A DNA stretch of 64,000 nucleotides, taken from contig OZ245800.1 of assembly GCA_965228215.1 (NCBI GenBank), positions 806,001 to 870,000 on the forward strand, written 5' to 3'. The first letter of the stretch is position 1; the number at the start of each line of letters is the position of its first letter. The stretch is from Maricaulis sp965228215. Its GTDB lineage: Bacteria > Pseudomonadota > Alphaproteobacteria > Caulobacterales > Maricaulaceae. A program made the translations under genes and the position numbers. The notes under the pieces were generated by a model. It did no database searches. It had not been told where the DNA came from and worked only from the letters and a program-made list of their open reading frames with translations. Shown here one piece after another: positions 18,569-26,642 of this stretch.

Positions 18569-19684
18569 CTATTTGAGCGGATCTGTCCGGTAGAGCCGGA
18601 TCTTGATACCGCCATGATCGATATAGGGCCCGGGAGGCCCGAAGGGCAGGCGTGTGGACTTCGCCAGGGCCGGATCCGATGTCACCAGGCCCACACGCCA
18701 GCCTGAAAACTGCTGCCGCAAGACACTGCCGAGCGCGTCATACACGCCGTAGAGCGCCTTGCGACTGCCGATCCGGGCACCGTAGGGCGGATTGACGATG
18801 ACCAGGCCTGAATCAACATCGGGGCGTTCGAGCTCGATCACCTTGTACTGTTCGAAACGGGTGATCTCCGACACGCCTGCAGCCTTGGCGTTGGCGCGGC
18901 TCATCTCGATGGCACCGGCATCGCGGTCTGATCCGAAGAAGCGTGCCTCGGTCATGCAGGCCTTTCCGGCCTTGCGCATCGCCTGCCACCCAGCCGCATC
19001 GAACCCGGCGAAATGCTCGAAGGCGAAATCGCGGGACCGGCCCGGCGCGAGCCCCAGCGCCATCTCGGCAGCCTCGATCACGAATGTGCCCGAACCGCAC
19101 ATCGGGTCCAGCACGGTTTCTGTGCCGCTGTAACCGCATTCGCGCAGGAAGAGCGAGGCCAGGGTCTCACGCATCGGGGCCTTGGCCACGGCAGGTTTGT
19201 GCCCGCGCTTGTGGAGGGGCTCGCCGGAGGAATCGAGACTGATCGTGCACAGATCATGATCGATGCGGATCTTCAGATTGACGATCGCCTCCGGATCGAT
19301 ACGGGCATCGATCGTGTCCTTCAGCGCGTTCTCGAACCGCTGCTTGACCGCGCCGGCATGGTAGATTTTCGACTTGCGGCAGGATGCATCCACGCGCACC
19401 GGCGTGCCGGGTGTGAGCACGCGCTTCCAGTCGACCCGGCGGGAGCGTTTGTCGAGCTGGGCGAGGTGGGTGACATGAAAGGCGTCGAGCCGGACCAGTA
19501 CCCGCGTCGGACTGCGCAGATCGAGATTGGCGCGCCAGACATCGGGCCAGCCGCCTTTCAGACAGACCCCGCCATGCACGCGCTCGGCGCCGCCGAGCCC
19601 GGCGGCCTGCGCCTCGGCGAGCACGGCCGCTTCGAATCCGGGTGGCGAGACCAGGAAGATCTCGAACTGCTTGTCGTCCGCCAT
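18569..19684 (-). CDS. THUMP-domain class I RNA methyltransferase (RlmL-N type)
   Basis: An N-terminal ferredoxin-like and THUMP RNA-binding region (about 1-150) precedes a Rossmann methyltransferase. The SAM motif is VLDPMCGSGTFVIEAA and the amino-group catalytic motif is NPPYG, which marks an N2-guanine methyltransferase similar to the N-terminal half of E. coli RlmL (m2G2445 of 23S rRNA). ATG 19684 begins four bases after the Lrp stop; GTG 19696 would overlap it. Co-transcription with the Lrp gene is likely. Whether the target is 23S rRNA is inferred from the family. Confidence 0.9.
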   Translation of the reverse strand: MADDKQFEIFLVSPPGFEAAVLAEAQAAGLGGAERVHGGVCLKGGWPDVWRANLDLRSPTRVLVRLDAFHVTHLAQLDKRSRRVDWKRVLTPGTPVRVDASCRKSKIYHAGAVKQRFENALKDTIDARIDPEAIVNLKIRIDHDLCTISLDSSGEPLHKRGHKPAVAKAPMRETLASLFLRECGYSGTETVLDPMCGSGTFVIEAAEMALGLAPGRSRDFAFEHFAGFDAAGWQAMRKAGKACMTEARFFGSDRDAGAIEMSRANAKAAGVSEITRFEQYKVIELERPDVDSGLVIVNPPYGARIGSRKALYGVYDALGSVLRQQFSGWRVGLVTSDPALAKSTRLPFGPPGPYIDHGGIKIRLYRTDPLK

Positions 19685-19688
19685 CAGG

Positions 19689-20192
19689 TCAGTCACGCCA
19701 TTTCAGCTGGGCCAGCGGATAGCCCAGATAGAATTTGGCCCGCTCGAGGATGACCCGCACCCGGACACGCTCGACTCCGGCGCCAGCATCGCCGCTCAAT
19801 TCGTCACAGAGCGCATTCAGGGTCGCGAGATCACGGGCACAGGTGAAGCTGATGTAATCGGCATCATCGCCCAGGCGCAGGCAGTCCATGAATTCGGGGA
19901 TGTCCGCAATCGCTGCCTCGAAGCCGGACCGGGCCTCGGGCGTATTGCTAACCAGTTTGAACTCCACATAGGCCAGGACGTGTTCGCAGATCCGGTCGAG
20001 ATCCATCTCGCAATGGAAATTGAACATGTAGCCGCCTTCTTTCAGCTGCTTGACGCGCTGGTGGCAGGCACTCGGCGACAGCCCGACCCGGTCGGCCAGT
20101 TCCTGATTGGTCAGGTCAGCATGCAGATGAAGCGTTTCGAGGATGCGGCGATTGAACGTGTCGAGTTTCACATCGCTGTTGGTGGTCGGCAT
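19689..20192 (-). CDS. Lrp/AsnC-family transcriptional regulator
   Basis: 167 residues: an N-terminal helix-turn-helix (LTNQELADRVGLSPSACHQRVKQL) and a C-terminal RAM/AsnC ligand domain (about 70-150). ATG 20192 has GAGGAG five bases upstream; a longer frame to 20240 has no such site. The gene is divergent from the NCS1-hydantoinase-DUF917 operon, the usual layout for a local Lrp-type regulator, and an imperfect dyad lies in the shared gap. The ligand is probably the transported compound or an amino-acid product. Confidence 0.92.
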   Translation of the reverse strand: MPTTNSDVKLDTFNRRILETLHLHADLTNQELADRVGLSPSACHQRVKQLKEGGYMFNFHCEMDLDRICEHVLAYVEFKLVSNTPEARSGFEAAIADIPEFMDCLRLGDDADYISFTCARDLATLNALCDELSGDAGAGVERVRVRVILERAKFYLGYPLAQLKWRD

Positions 20193-20265
20193 ATCGCTCC
20201 TCGCAAAACCGGATGGTGAAGGATCATCGGCAGGTCGCACCGGGAACCGAACAATCTATCGATCG

Positions 20266-20296
20266 CCGGCACAAATCCAAAAACCCATTTTGCCGG
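20266..20296. promoter_or_regulatory. Candidate Lrp-type operator
   Basis: CCGGCACAAAT, ten A/C bases, then ATTTTGCCGG: near-perfect inverted arms (one inserted base) around an A-tract. It lies between the divergent lrp-like and NCS1 genes. Lrp/AsnC sites often have arms flanking an AT-rich centre. Binding is inferred. Confidence 0.4.
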
Positions 20297-20331
20297 AACA
20301 ATGTCATGCTGGTCTCGAGATGGAGGGGTAG

Positions 20332-21603
20332 ATGGACACAGAATACACCGACCGACCAGTACCGGAGGACAGCCGTGTCGCCTGGCCGCGCGTTGCAGCG
20401 ATCTCGGCGATGGTCGGATTCTCCTTGCCGACCTTCATCACGGGCCTGGAAGTGTCCACGGCAACCGGTCCGGCCGCGGGTGTCTACGCGCTGGGCATCG
20501 GTTCCATCATCCTGACGGTGATTGCGATCCTGATGGGGGTGATCGGGGCACGGACGCATCTGACATCCTATCTCCTCGTACGCCTCGCCTTCGGTGATCG
20601 CGGGGCCACGCTGGTCAATCTCGCCTTCGCCCTGTCACTGCTCGGCTGGTTCGGCGTGAATATCGACCTCTTCGGCGCTGCGGTCGCGCGGTTGATGACC
20701 GACATGTTCGATCTGTCAGTGCCGATCTGGACAATCGAGGCCGCCGCCGGTCTGCTGATGACGGCCACGACCGTGTTCGGTTTCGCAGCGATCAACCGGC
20801 TGTCGGTCCTGCTGGTGCCGGTCCTCGCCCTGATCACCGCCATTTTCGTCTGGATCATCGTTCAGCGTGACGGCCTCTCCTTGCTCGCGACCGAGACCGC
20901 CAATCCGGCCATGTCGACGGGAGACGCGATCTCCGCAACTGTGGGCGGCCTGATCATCGGCGCGATCATCCTGCCGGACATCACCCGGTTCTGCCGCCAC
21001 TGGACCGGGGCCGTCTTCACCGCACTGATCTCCTATCTGATCATCGAATTCATCGTCATGGCCGCTGCCGGACTGGCCGGCGCCTCGCTCGGCGAGACCG
21101 AGATCCTCGATCTTCTCCTGCGGGTGGGACTGGGACTGAGTGCCTTCCTGATCGTCGTGGCCGGCAGCTGGGTTCTCAACTCGCTGAACCTCTATTCCAC
21201 CGTCCTGAGCGTCGAGGCGACACCGTTCCGCTTTCCGACACGCTGGCTGACCATCGGGCTGGGCATCGCCGGCATCATCGCCGCCTTCTTCAACCTGCTG
21301 GACGCCTTCCTGACCTTCCTGACCTTCCTGGCGGTGATCTTCATCCCGGTGGCCGGCACGATCATCGTCGACGCGATGATGCTGCGCCGCGAGCACTACG
21401 ACACGCCGGATTTCACCACCCGCCTCGCGACCAATTGGCCCGCCCTGCTAGCCTGGCTGATCGCTGCGGGATATTCGGCTGCCGACCTGCTGTACGGCCT
21501 GCCCAGCCTGACCGGCATCATCGCCATAGATGCGGTACTCATGGCGGCCATCATCTATATCGCCGGCGCCCGGCTGACGGCGAAACCGGCGGGGAGCGCG
21601 TAG
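20332..21603 (+). CDS. NCS1-family cytosine/purine-type permease
   Basis: 423 residues with about twelve membrane helices, matching the CodB branch of nucleobase:cation symporters. Motifs include VGFSLPTFITGLEV, a GWFGVNIDLFG helix, and DITRFCRHW in helix 6-7. The start has GGAGGGG upstream. The likely substrate is a nucleobase, hydantoin or related cyclic amide, given that the next gene encodes a hydantoinase/oxoprolinase-type protein, whose start codon follows the stop by one base. The operon is probably controlled by the divergent Lrp-type gene. Confidence 0.9.
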   Translation: MDTEYTDRPVPEDSRVAWPRVAAISAMVGFSLPTFITGLEVSTATGPAAGVYALGIGSIILTVIAILMGVIGARTHLTSYLLVRLAFGDRGATLVNLAFALSLLGWFGVNIDLFGAAVARLMTDMFDLSVPIWTIEAAAGLLMTATTVFGFAAINRLSVLLVPVLALITAIFVWIIVQRDGLSLLATETANPAMSTGDAISATVGGLIIGAIILPDITRFCRHWTGAVFTALISYLIIEFIVMAAAGLAGASLGETEILDLLLRVGLGLSAFLIVVAGSWVLNSLNLYSTVLSVEATPFRFPTRWLTIGLGIAGIIAAFFNLLDAFLTFLTFLAVIFIPVAGTIIVDAMMLRREHYDTPDFTTRLATNWPALLAWLIAAGYSAADLLYGLPSLTGIIAIDAVLMAAIIYIAGARLTAKPAGSA

Positions 21604-21604
21604 G

Positions 21605-23164
21605 ATGCGGATCGGGATCGATGTCGGCGGCACGCATACGGATGCCGTCCTGCTCGACGGCGGCGACGTCGTCATGGCAACCAAACGCCTGACCACTGCG
21701 GATGTCACCAGCGGGATCCGCGATGCTCTCGACACGCTCTTGTCGAGCGGCGTGCCCGCGGGCCGCGTCCAGGCCGTGATGATCGGCACCACCCAGTTCA
21801 CAAATGCCGTGGTCGAGCGGCGTTCGCTGATCCGGGTTGATGCTGTCCGCATCGCAGCGCCCTCCGGACGGGGGCTGCCGCCGAAGGTCGACTGGCCGGA
21901 GGATCTGCGCGAGGCGATCGGTCCGCACAGCCACGTCATCAAGGGCGGGTATCTCTATGACGGCTGGCCGCTGGCCGCGCTCGATGACGAGGAAATCGAC
22001 ACCCTGATCGAGACCCTGCGCAGCAGCGGGTCGCAGTCGGTGGTGATCTCCTCGGCCTTTGCTCCGATCAATCCGGAACCGGAACTCATCCTGGCCCGGC
22101 GCCTGGCGGCTGCCCTGCCCGGCCTGCACATCTCCCTGTCCCACAAATTCAGCCGGCTGGGCCTGCAGGAACGCGAGAACGCAGCCCTCCTCAACGCGGC
22201 CCTGCTGGAGCTCGCAGATCGGGTGGTCACCGCCTTCGAGACAGCGACGCGGGAGTTCGGACTGCATTGCCCGGTCTTCGTCAGCCAGAATGACGGCACG
22301 CTGATGAATGCCGGATTCGTCCGCGAATACCCGGCGCTCACCTTCGCCTCCGGTCCGACCAATTCCCTGCGTGGCGCAGCGAAACTCTCTGGCCTCAACG
22401 ACGCGATCGTGGTGGATATCGGCGGTACGACATCCGATATCGGCGTCCTGCAGAACGGTTTCCCTCGCGAATCCAACCGCGTCATCGAAGTGGGTGGGGT
22501 GCGTACGAATTTCCGCATGCCCGACATCCTCGCTCTCGGTCTCGGCGGCGGGTCCATTGTGGCGGATGACGGACGTTCGATCGGGCCGCGCTCCGTCGGC
22601 CATGACCTGCTGAGCCAGGGCCTGCATTTTGGCGGATCCACGCTGACCGCGACAGATATTGCGCTCGCCGCGGGCGGGACGCGGCTGGACAGTTGTACAG
22701 CGACACCGGATCTGCCCGCTGACCTTGTCCAGCGCGCCAATCAGCTCATGCACGACATGCTGGATGCCGGAATCGACAGGATGAAACCCAGCAAGTCACC
22801 GCTTTCTGTCATCCTCGTAGGTGGCGGCGCCATTCTGATCCCGGGCCGGCTGGCCGCAACCGATACCGTCATCCGCCCGGAGAATGCCGGTGTCGCCAAC
22901 GCGATCGGCGCGGCCATCGCCCAGATTGGCGGCGAGGCCGAGGCGATACACCACTATGCGGATACGCCCCGGGAAAACGCACTGGAACAGGTTGCCGCCC
23001 AAGCCCGGCAACGGGCCGTGGAAGCGGGGGCCGATCCAGATTCATTGCGCATCGTCGACCAGGAAGAGATTGCAGTACCCTACATGGAAAAGGGCGCGAC
23101 CCGCGTGCGGGTAAAACTGGTCGGAGAGATCGCCGCCATCACACCGAGCGAGGTGGACGCATGA
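21605..23164 (+). CDS. Hydantoinase/oxoprolinase-type ATP-dependent hydrolase subunit
   Basis: 519 residues. The N-terminal ASKHA-like ATPase motif is IGIDVGGTHTDAVLLD; the second phosphate motif is VVDIGGTTSDIGV; and an adenosine motif lies at ILVGGGAILIPG. This is the HyuA (A-type) fold, which opens cyclic amides with ATP hydrolysis. The usual HyuB partner is missing; instead a DUF917 gene follows with a 4-base overlap. This shorter HyuA plus DUF917 arrangement is known in other bacteria, but its substrate is not established. Confidence 0.88.
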   Translation: MRIGIDVGGTHTDAVLLDGGDVVMATKRLTTADVTSGIRDALDTLLSSGVPAGRVQAVMIGTTQFTNAVVERRSLIRVDAVRIAAPSGRGLPPKVDWPEDLREAIGPHSHVIKGGYLYDGWPLAALDDEEIDTLIETLRSSGSQSVVISSAFAPINPEPELILARRLAAALPGLHISLSHKFSRLGLQERENAALLNAALLELADRVVTAFETATREFGLHCPVFVSQNDGTLMNAGFVREYPALTFASGPTNSLRGAAKLSGLNDAIVVDIGGTTSDIGVLQNGFPRESNRVIEVGGVRTNFRMPDILALGLGGGSIVADDGRSIGPRSVGHDLLSQGLHFGGSTLTATDIALAAGGTRLDSCTATPDLPADLVQRANQLMHDMLDAGIDRMKPSKSPLSVILVGGGAILIPGRLAATDTVIRPENAGVANAIGAAIAQIGGEAEAIHHYADTPRENALEQVAAQARQRAVEAGADPDSLRIVDQEEIAVPYMEKGATRVRVKLVGEIAAITPSEVDA

Positions 23165-24252
23165 CCCTGATTACCCATGAAGATATCGACGACCTGTCTC
23201 TCGGCTCGACCTTCCTGGCCACCGGCGGCGGAGGCGATCCCTACGCGCCGGCGCTGATCACGCGGGAAGCGCTGAAAACCCACGGTCCGGTACGCCTTGT
23301 CGAACCGGAGACGCTGGCGGATGACGCACTCGTTGTCGCCATCGGCAGTGTCGGGGCACCAACCGTGAGCCTCGAACTCCTGCCCTCGCTCGACGAGCCG
23401 GCCCGGGCGCTCGACGCGTTCGAAAACCATGTCGGTCGCAAGGTCGATGCCCTGATTTCCTTCGAGATCGGCGGCGGCAATTCCCTGATCCCGCTCGTCG
23501 CGGCCAGTGCGCGGGATCTGCCGGTCGTCAACGCAGACGGTATGGGGCGTGCCCTGCCGGAGGCGCAGATGATGACCTTTCCAATCGCAGGAGTGAAACC
23601 GACCCCGGCGATCGCCTTTGACTATGCCGGCGGCGTCACCTGTTTCGACGCCCCGGACACGACAGTCTACGAGCGACAGATCCGCGCGCTCACGATGTGT
23701 ATGGGCGGCATGATCACGGCGGTGGAACACCCGATGTCCGGTGAACAAGTCAAGCGGGCCGTCATCCCCGGAACGGTCGAGTTCTCGCGGCGGATCGGGC
23801 ATTTGCTGCGCACTCATCGCGGTGCTGCAGACGAGGTCTTCCCACAGCTCGCCGATCTGCTCGCCGACAGTGTGTACGGCGAATTTCGGCAGATCTGGTC
23901 CGGCAAGGTCGTGGACAAGAATTCCCGGATCGATGGCGGTTTCGATGTCGGTTCTGCGACCATCGAGGCCTTCGGTGGTGCCGGCGAGGCGCTGGAAATC
24001 GCGATCCGCAATGAATACCTGGTCGCACGGTCGGGCGAACGGGTCCTGGCCTCCGTCCCGGACCTGATCATCATCGTCGATTACGAGACGTGTGAACCGA
24101 TCAATGCGGAACGCTTACGCTATGGCCAACGCGTTGCGGTGTTTGCGCTGGGCTGCCCGGACTTCTACCGGCAGGACCGCGCACTCGACGTCACCGGGCC
24201 GCGGGCCTTCGGTTTCGATTTCGATTTCATTCCGCTGGAAAATGCCGGCTAG
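23161..24252 (+). CDS. DUF917 family protein
   Basis: 363 residues of the DUF917 family, recognisable from the N-terminal LATGGGGDPYAPAL, a central FEIGGGNSLIPL, and NADGMGRALPEAQM. DUF917 proteins are typically encoded with hydantoinase-like genes and probably form a complex with them or act on the same substrate. No catalytic function is proven. The start overlaps the previous stop (ATGA), indicating coupled translation. The gene ends six bases from the converging HATPase gene. Confidence 0.9.
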   Translation: MTLITHEDIDDLSLGSTFLATGGGGDPYAPALITREALKTHGPVRLVEPETLADDALVVAIGSVGAPTVSLELLPSLDEPARALDAFENHVGRKVDALISFEIGGGNSLIPLVAASARDLPVVNADGMGRALPEAQMMTFPIAGVKPTPAIAFDYAGGVTCFDAPDTTVYERQIRALTMCMGGMITAVEHPMSGEQVKRAVIPGTVEFSRRIGHLLRTHRGAADEVFPQLADLLADSVYGEFRQIWSGKVVDKNSRIDGGFDVGSATIEAFGGAGEALEIAIRNEYLVARSGERVLASVPDLIIIVDYETCEPINAERLRYGQRVAVFALGCPDFYRQDRALDVTGPRAFGFDFDFIPLENAG

Positions 24253-24276
24253 AGACGCCTAGAGCAGAAGCGTCTC
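24252..24276. terminator. Possible hairpin at convergent gene ends
   Basis: GAGACGC, 11-base loop, GCGTCTC: perfect 7-base stem across the junction between DUF917 and the HATPase gene. It has no T tract and overlaps the last codons of the minus-strand gene, so it would be a weak terminator at best. Confidence 0.25.
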
Positions 24277-25140
24277 GTCGGCGGATTCATCAAGCTTGAT
24301 CGTCGCGTGTGCAAGACTGCCGCCCGCGCTGTAGACCAGTTCGTCGAAGGAGACGGTCCGCGCCAGTGCGATGCCGCGACCACGATACTGGCCGCTCGGC
24401 TTCAGCTCGCCCTCGTAGAGTGTGTGATCAAAACCCGCACCTTCATCCTGGAAGGTGAAGCTGATGATCCGGTCGCCGCGATGGAAGCCGATACGGACAT
24501 GGCGCTCCGAATATTCGGGATCCTCGAGCCGTTTCTGGACCTCGTCGGCCATCTTGCCCTGGCCGATCAATTCCTGCTTCCGCTCGCCGCCGATATCGAG
24601 ATTGCCGTGCTCGATCGAGTTGAGCATCAGTTCCTGCAGCCCCACGACGACAGCTCCGGGATCGGGACAGGCGAGGGCCAGCATGGTTGCGAGATTGCGC
24701 GCCTCAGTCGGGGTGCGGATGTCGAACTGCCCCTCGATGATCGAACCGATTGCCGACTGGCGACCGGCCACATCCTCGCGCAAACGATCCAGTCGGTCCC
24801 GCACCTGCAGACCAGAAACAACGAATGATTTCAGCGACTCATCATCGAAATCATTGCGCAGGATCATATCTGGCCGAAGCACCGGATCGTCCACGTCCTC
24901 ATTCGAGATCAGCACGATCAGCGGGCGTTCGGCCTGCTCGTCATCGAGAGTCAGTTTCTCGAAGCCCGGCTTGTCCGCGATGATGGTGCGATAGGCACTC
25001 GCATCGATCTTGTTGCCGGTCACGATCGCGGCGGTCAGCGAGACCGTTCCGACAAGATCGGCAAGCCGGACCGCAACGTGCTGATTGTCGATCATGATCG
25101 CGACATCCGCCAGGCGACCATGCTTCTTGGCGATGCTCAT
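24259..25140 (-). CDS. RsbW-like HATPase (partner-switch kinase) with receiver-like N-terminus
   Basis: 293 residues, last gene of the chemosensory operon. The C-terminal half (about 150-290) is a HATPase of the anti-sigma-kinase type: N-box QELMLNSIEHGN and G1 box QDEGAGFDHTLY, with a GRGIALAR lid region. The N-terminal 130 residues look like a degenerate receiver (PLIVLISNEDVDDP) with no clear phospho-acceptor Asp, followed by a short coiled linker (QVRDRLDRLREDVAG). Expected role: phosphorylate or bind one of the STAS proteins in the same operon. Its ATG overlaps the stop of the phosphatase gene by one base (TGATG). The downstream target is unknown. Confidence 0.82.
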   Translation of the reverse strand: MSIAKKHGRLADVAIMIDNQHVAVRLADLVGTVSLTAAIVTGNKIDASAYRTIIADKPGFEKLTLDDEQAERPLIVLISNEDVDDPVLRPDMILRNDFDDESLKSFVVSGLQVRDRLDRLREDVAGRQSAIGSIIEGQFDIRTPTEARNLATMLALACPDPGAVVVGLQELMLNSIEHGNLDIGGERKQELIGQGKMADEVQKRLEDPEYSERHVRIGFHRGDRIISFTFQDEGAGFDHTLYEGELKPSGQYRGRGIALARTVSFDELVYSAGGSLAHATIKLDESADETLLL

Positions 25141-26318
25141 CAGGCTCTCCGGCTCACGAACAGGAGGGTGAGGTCATCCCGGAAGCTTTTCGACTGGTCC
25201 GGGAATGCCGCCTGCATGATCGTCGGCAATCGATTGCCCGGCTGTGCACCGGCGCCTTTTTCACCAAGCGCCGTAACCTGGGCGGCATCCAGCGAATTCT
25301 CGGGCGCGTCGAAATCCTCGTAGAGCGCATCGCTGTAGAGGAAAATCCCGTCGCCCGGGCCGAGATCCACAGACTGTTCCTCGAAGACGACGCCCGGCTT
25401 GCAACCGGCAATCTGACCGCCCACCTGAAGCTGGCGGGCCGCGCCGCTCGAGGACAGCGCCACCGGATAGGGGGCACCGGCCGAGGACATGCGCAGGGTC
25501 TGGCTGGTCCGGTTCCAAACGCCGTAGAACACGGTCGCGAATTGCTGCACCGGCAGGATCTCCGACAATTTGTCGTTCAGCGCCGCCATGAAGACCGCCG
25601 GCTCGCCGGCCAAATCCTTCAGCTGGCGCAGGAGAAGATGAACCCGGAAGGCGTTGATCGCCGAGGACACGCCATGCCCGGACAGGTCGACCAGGATGAG
25701 GCCCAGCCGGTTTTCATCCACCTCGAACACGTCCCACAAATCGCCGCCCAGCTGGTTCGAAGCCTGGTAGAAACTCTCGATATCCAGCCCGTAGGGTTCG
25801 GCGATCGACTGAGCCTCCTCGCCGCTCTTGAGCAGGGCGAGCTGCATCTGTTCAGCGGTTTTCAGCTCGGTTTCCATGCGCGTCTGGTAGCGCTGCAGCT
25901 GTTTGACCAGACGATCGCGCTCCAGATGCAGGCAGACGCGGGAGACCATTTCCCCGGCATCCACCGGTTTGGAGACGATGTCGGACGCGCCCTCGCTGAA
26001 CGCACGGACCTTTTCGTCCGGCTGGGACAGGCTGCTCTGCACCAGAATAGGGACAGCCAGATTGAGCTCGTTGCGCACCCGCCGGCAGACTTCATATCCG
26101 TCCACATTCGGCATCACGATATCGAGAATGACGATATCCGGTTCCCAGGACTGGATCTTCTTCAGGGCAAGATCGCCGTCCTCCGCCTCCTCGATCGTGG
26201 TGAATCCCGCCGATTTCAAGATGGCCGTGATCATCATGCGCGAGGAGCGCAGGTCATCCACAACGAGGATGCGCGCGTCTTCGAGACCGGATTCAGCGAC
26301 TTTCTGGGATGGTTTCAA
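25140..26318 (-). CDS. Receiver-PP2C phosphatase (RsbU/SpoIIE type)
   Basis: 392 residues. An N-terminal receiver (15-130) has phospho-acceptor Asp66 (VILDIVMPNVDG) and acidic Asp21/Asp22. A coiled linker (about 130-165) leads to a SpoIIE-type PP2C phosphatase, with metal-binding motifs GGDLWD, LVDLSGHGVSSA and FRDDLTLLFV. By family, it removes phosphate from a STAS antagonist when the receiver is phosphorylated. CheA of the same operon is a plausible donor, which is inference. The start appears to be TTG 26318; no ATG lies in frame nearby. It resembles the first half of P. aeruginosa HsbR, with the kinase half as a separate gene. Confidence 0.88.
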   Translation of the reverse strand: MKPSQKVAESGLEDARILVVDDLRSSRMMITAILKSAGFTTIEEAEDGDLALKKIQSWEPDIVILDIVMPNVDGYEVCRRVRNELNLAVPILVQSSLSQPDEKVRAFSEGASDIVSKPVDAGEMVSRVCLHLERDRLVKQLQRYQTRMETELKTAEQMQLALLKSGEEAQSIAEPYGLDIESFYQASNQLGGDLWDVFEVDENRLGLILVDLSGHGVSSAINAFRVHLLLRQLKDLAGEPAVFMAALNDKLSEILPVQQFATVFYGVWNRTSQTLRMSSAGAPYPVALSSSGAARQLQVGGQIAGCKPGVVFEEQSVDLGPGDGIFLYSDALYEDFDAPENSLDAAQVTALGEKGAGAQPGNRLPTIMQAAFPDQSKSFRDDLTLLFVSRRA

Positions 26319-26330
26319 GACATGTTCCGA

Positions 26331-26633
26331 TCAGGCTGCTGGGATGAGGTCATGAAGCCGGGAAACCTCGATGACTTTCTGAACACTGCCGGCGGCACCG
26401 CCGATCCGGAGGGTTTTTGCGGCCGCACGGGCCCGGTCATTCGCGAGCAACAGCATACCGATCCCCGCGGAATCGATCATCTGCACGCGCGACAGGTCGA
26501 TCACGACGGAGCCGAAGCGCGATTCCTCGACGAGCTTCACCACGCCCTTGAACGTCTCGTGGTCGTCGAAGGTCAGATTGCCCGACAGGCTGATGCTTGT
26601 CTGACCTGCCTGATCCGAAGCCGTGAACTTCAT
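26331..26633 (-). CDS. STAS-domain anti-sigma-factor-antagonist-like protein
   Basis: 100 residues, a single STAS domain. The phospho-acceptor region is MIDSAGIGMLLLA, with Ser in the DSAG position typical of SpoIIAA/RsbV proteins. Strand pattern and length match the family. ATG 26633 has GGAG eight bases upstream. It sits nine bases after the soluble MCP-like gene and 12 bases before the phosphatase gene. It is therefore the likely substrate of the phosphatase/HATPase pair that follows. Confidence 0.9.
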   Translation of the reverse strand: MKFTASDQAGQTSISLSGNLTFDDHETFKGVVKLVEESRFGSVVIDLSRVQMIDSAGIGMLLLANDRARAAAKTLRIGGAAGSVQKVIEVSRLHDLIPAA

Positions 26634-26642
26634 ATCCGTCTC

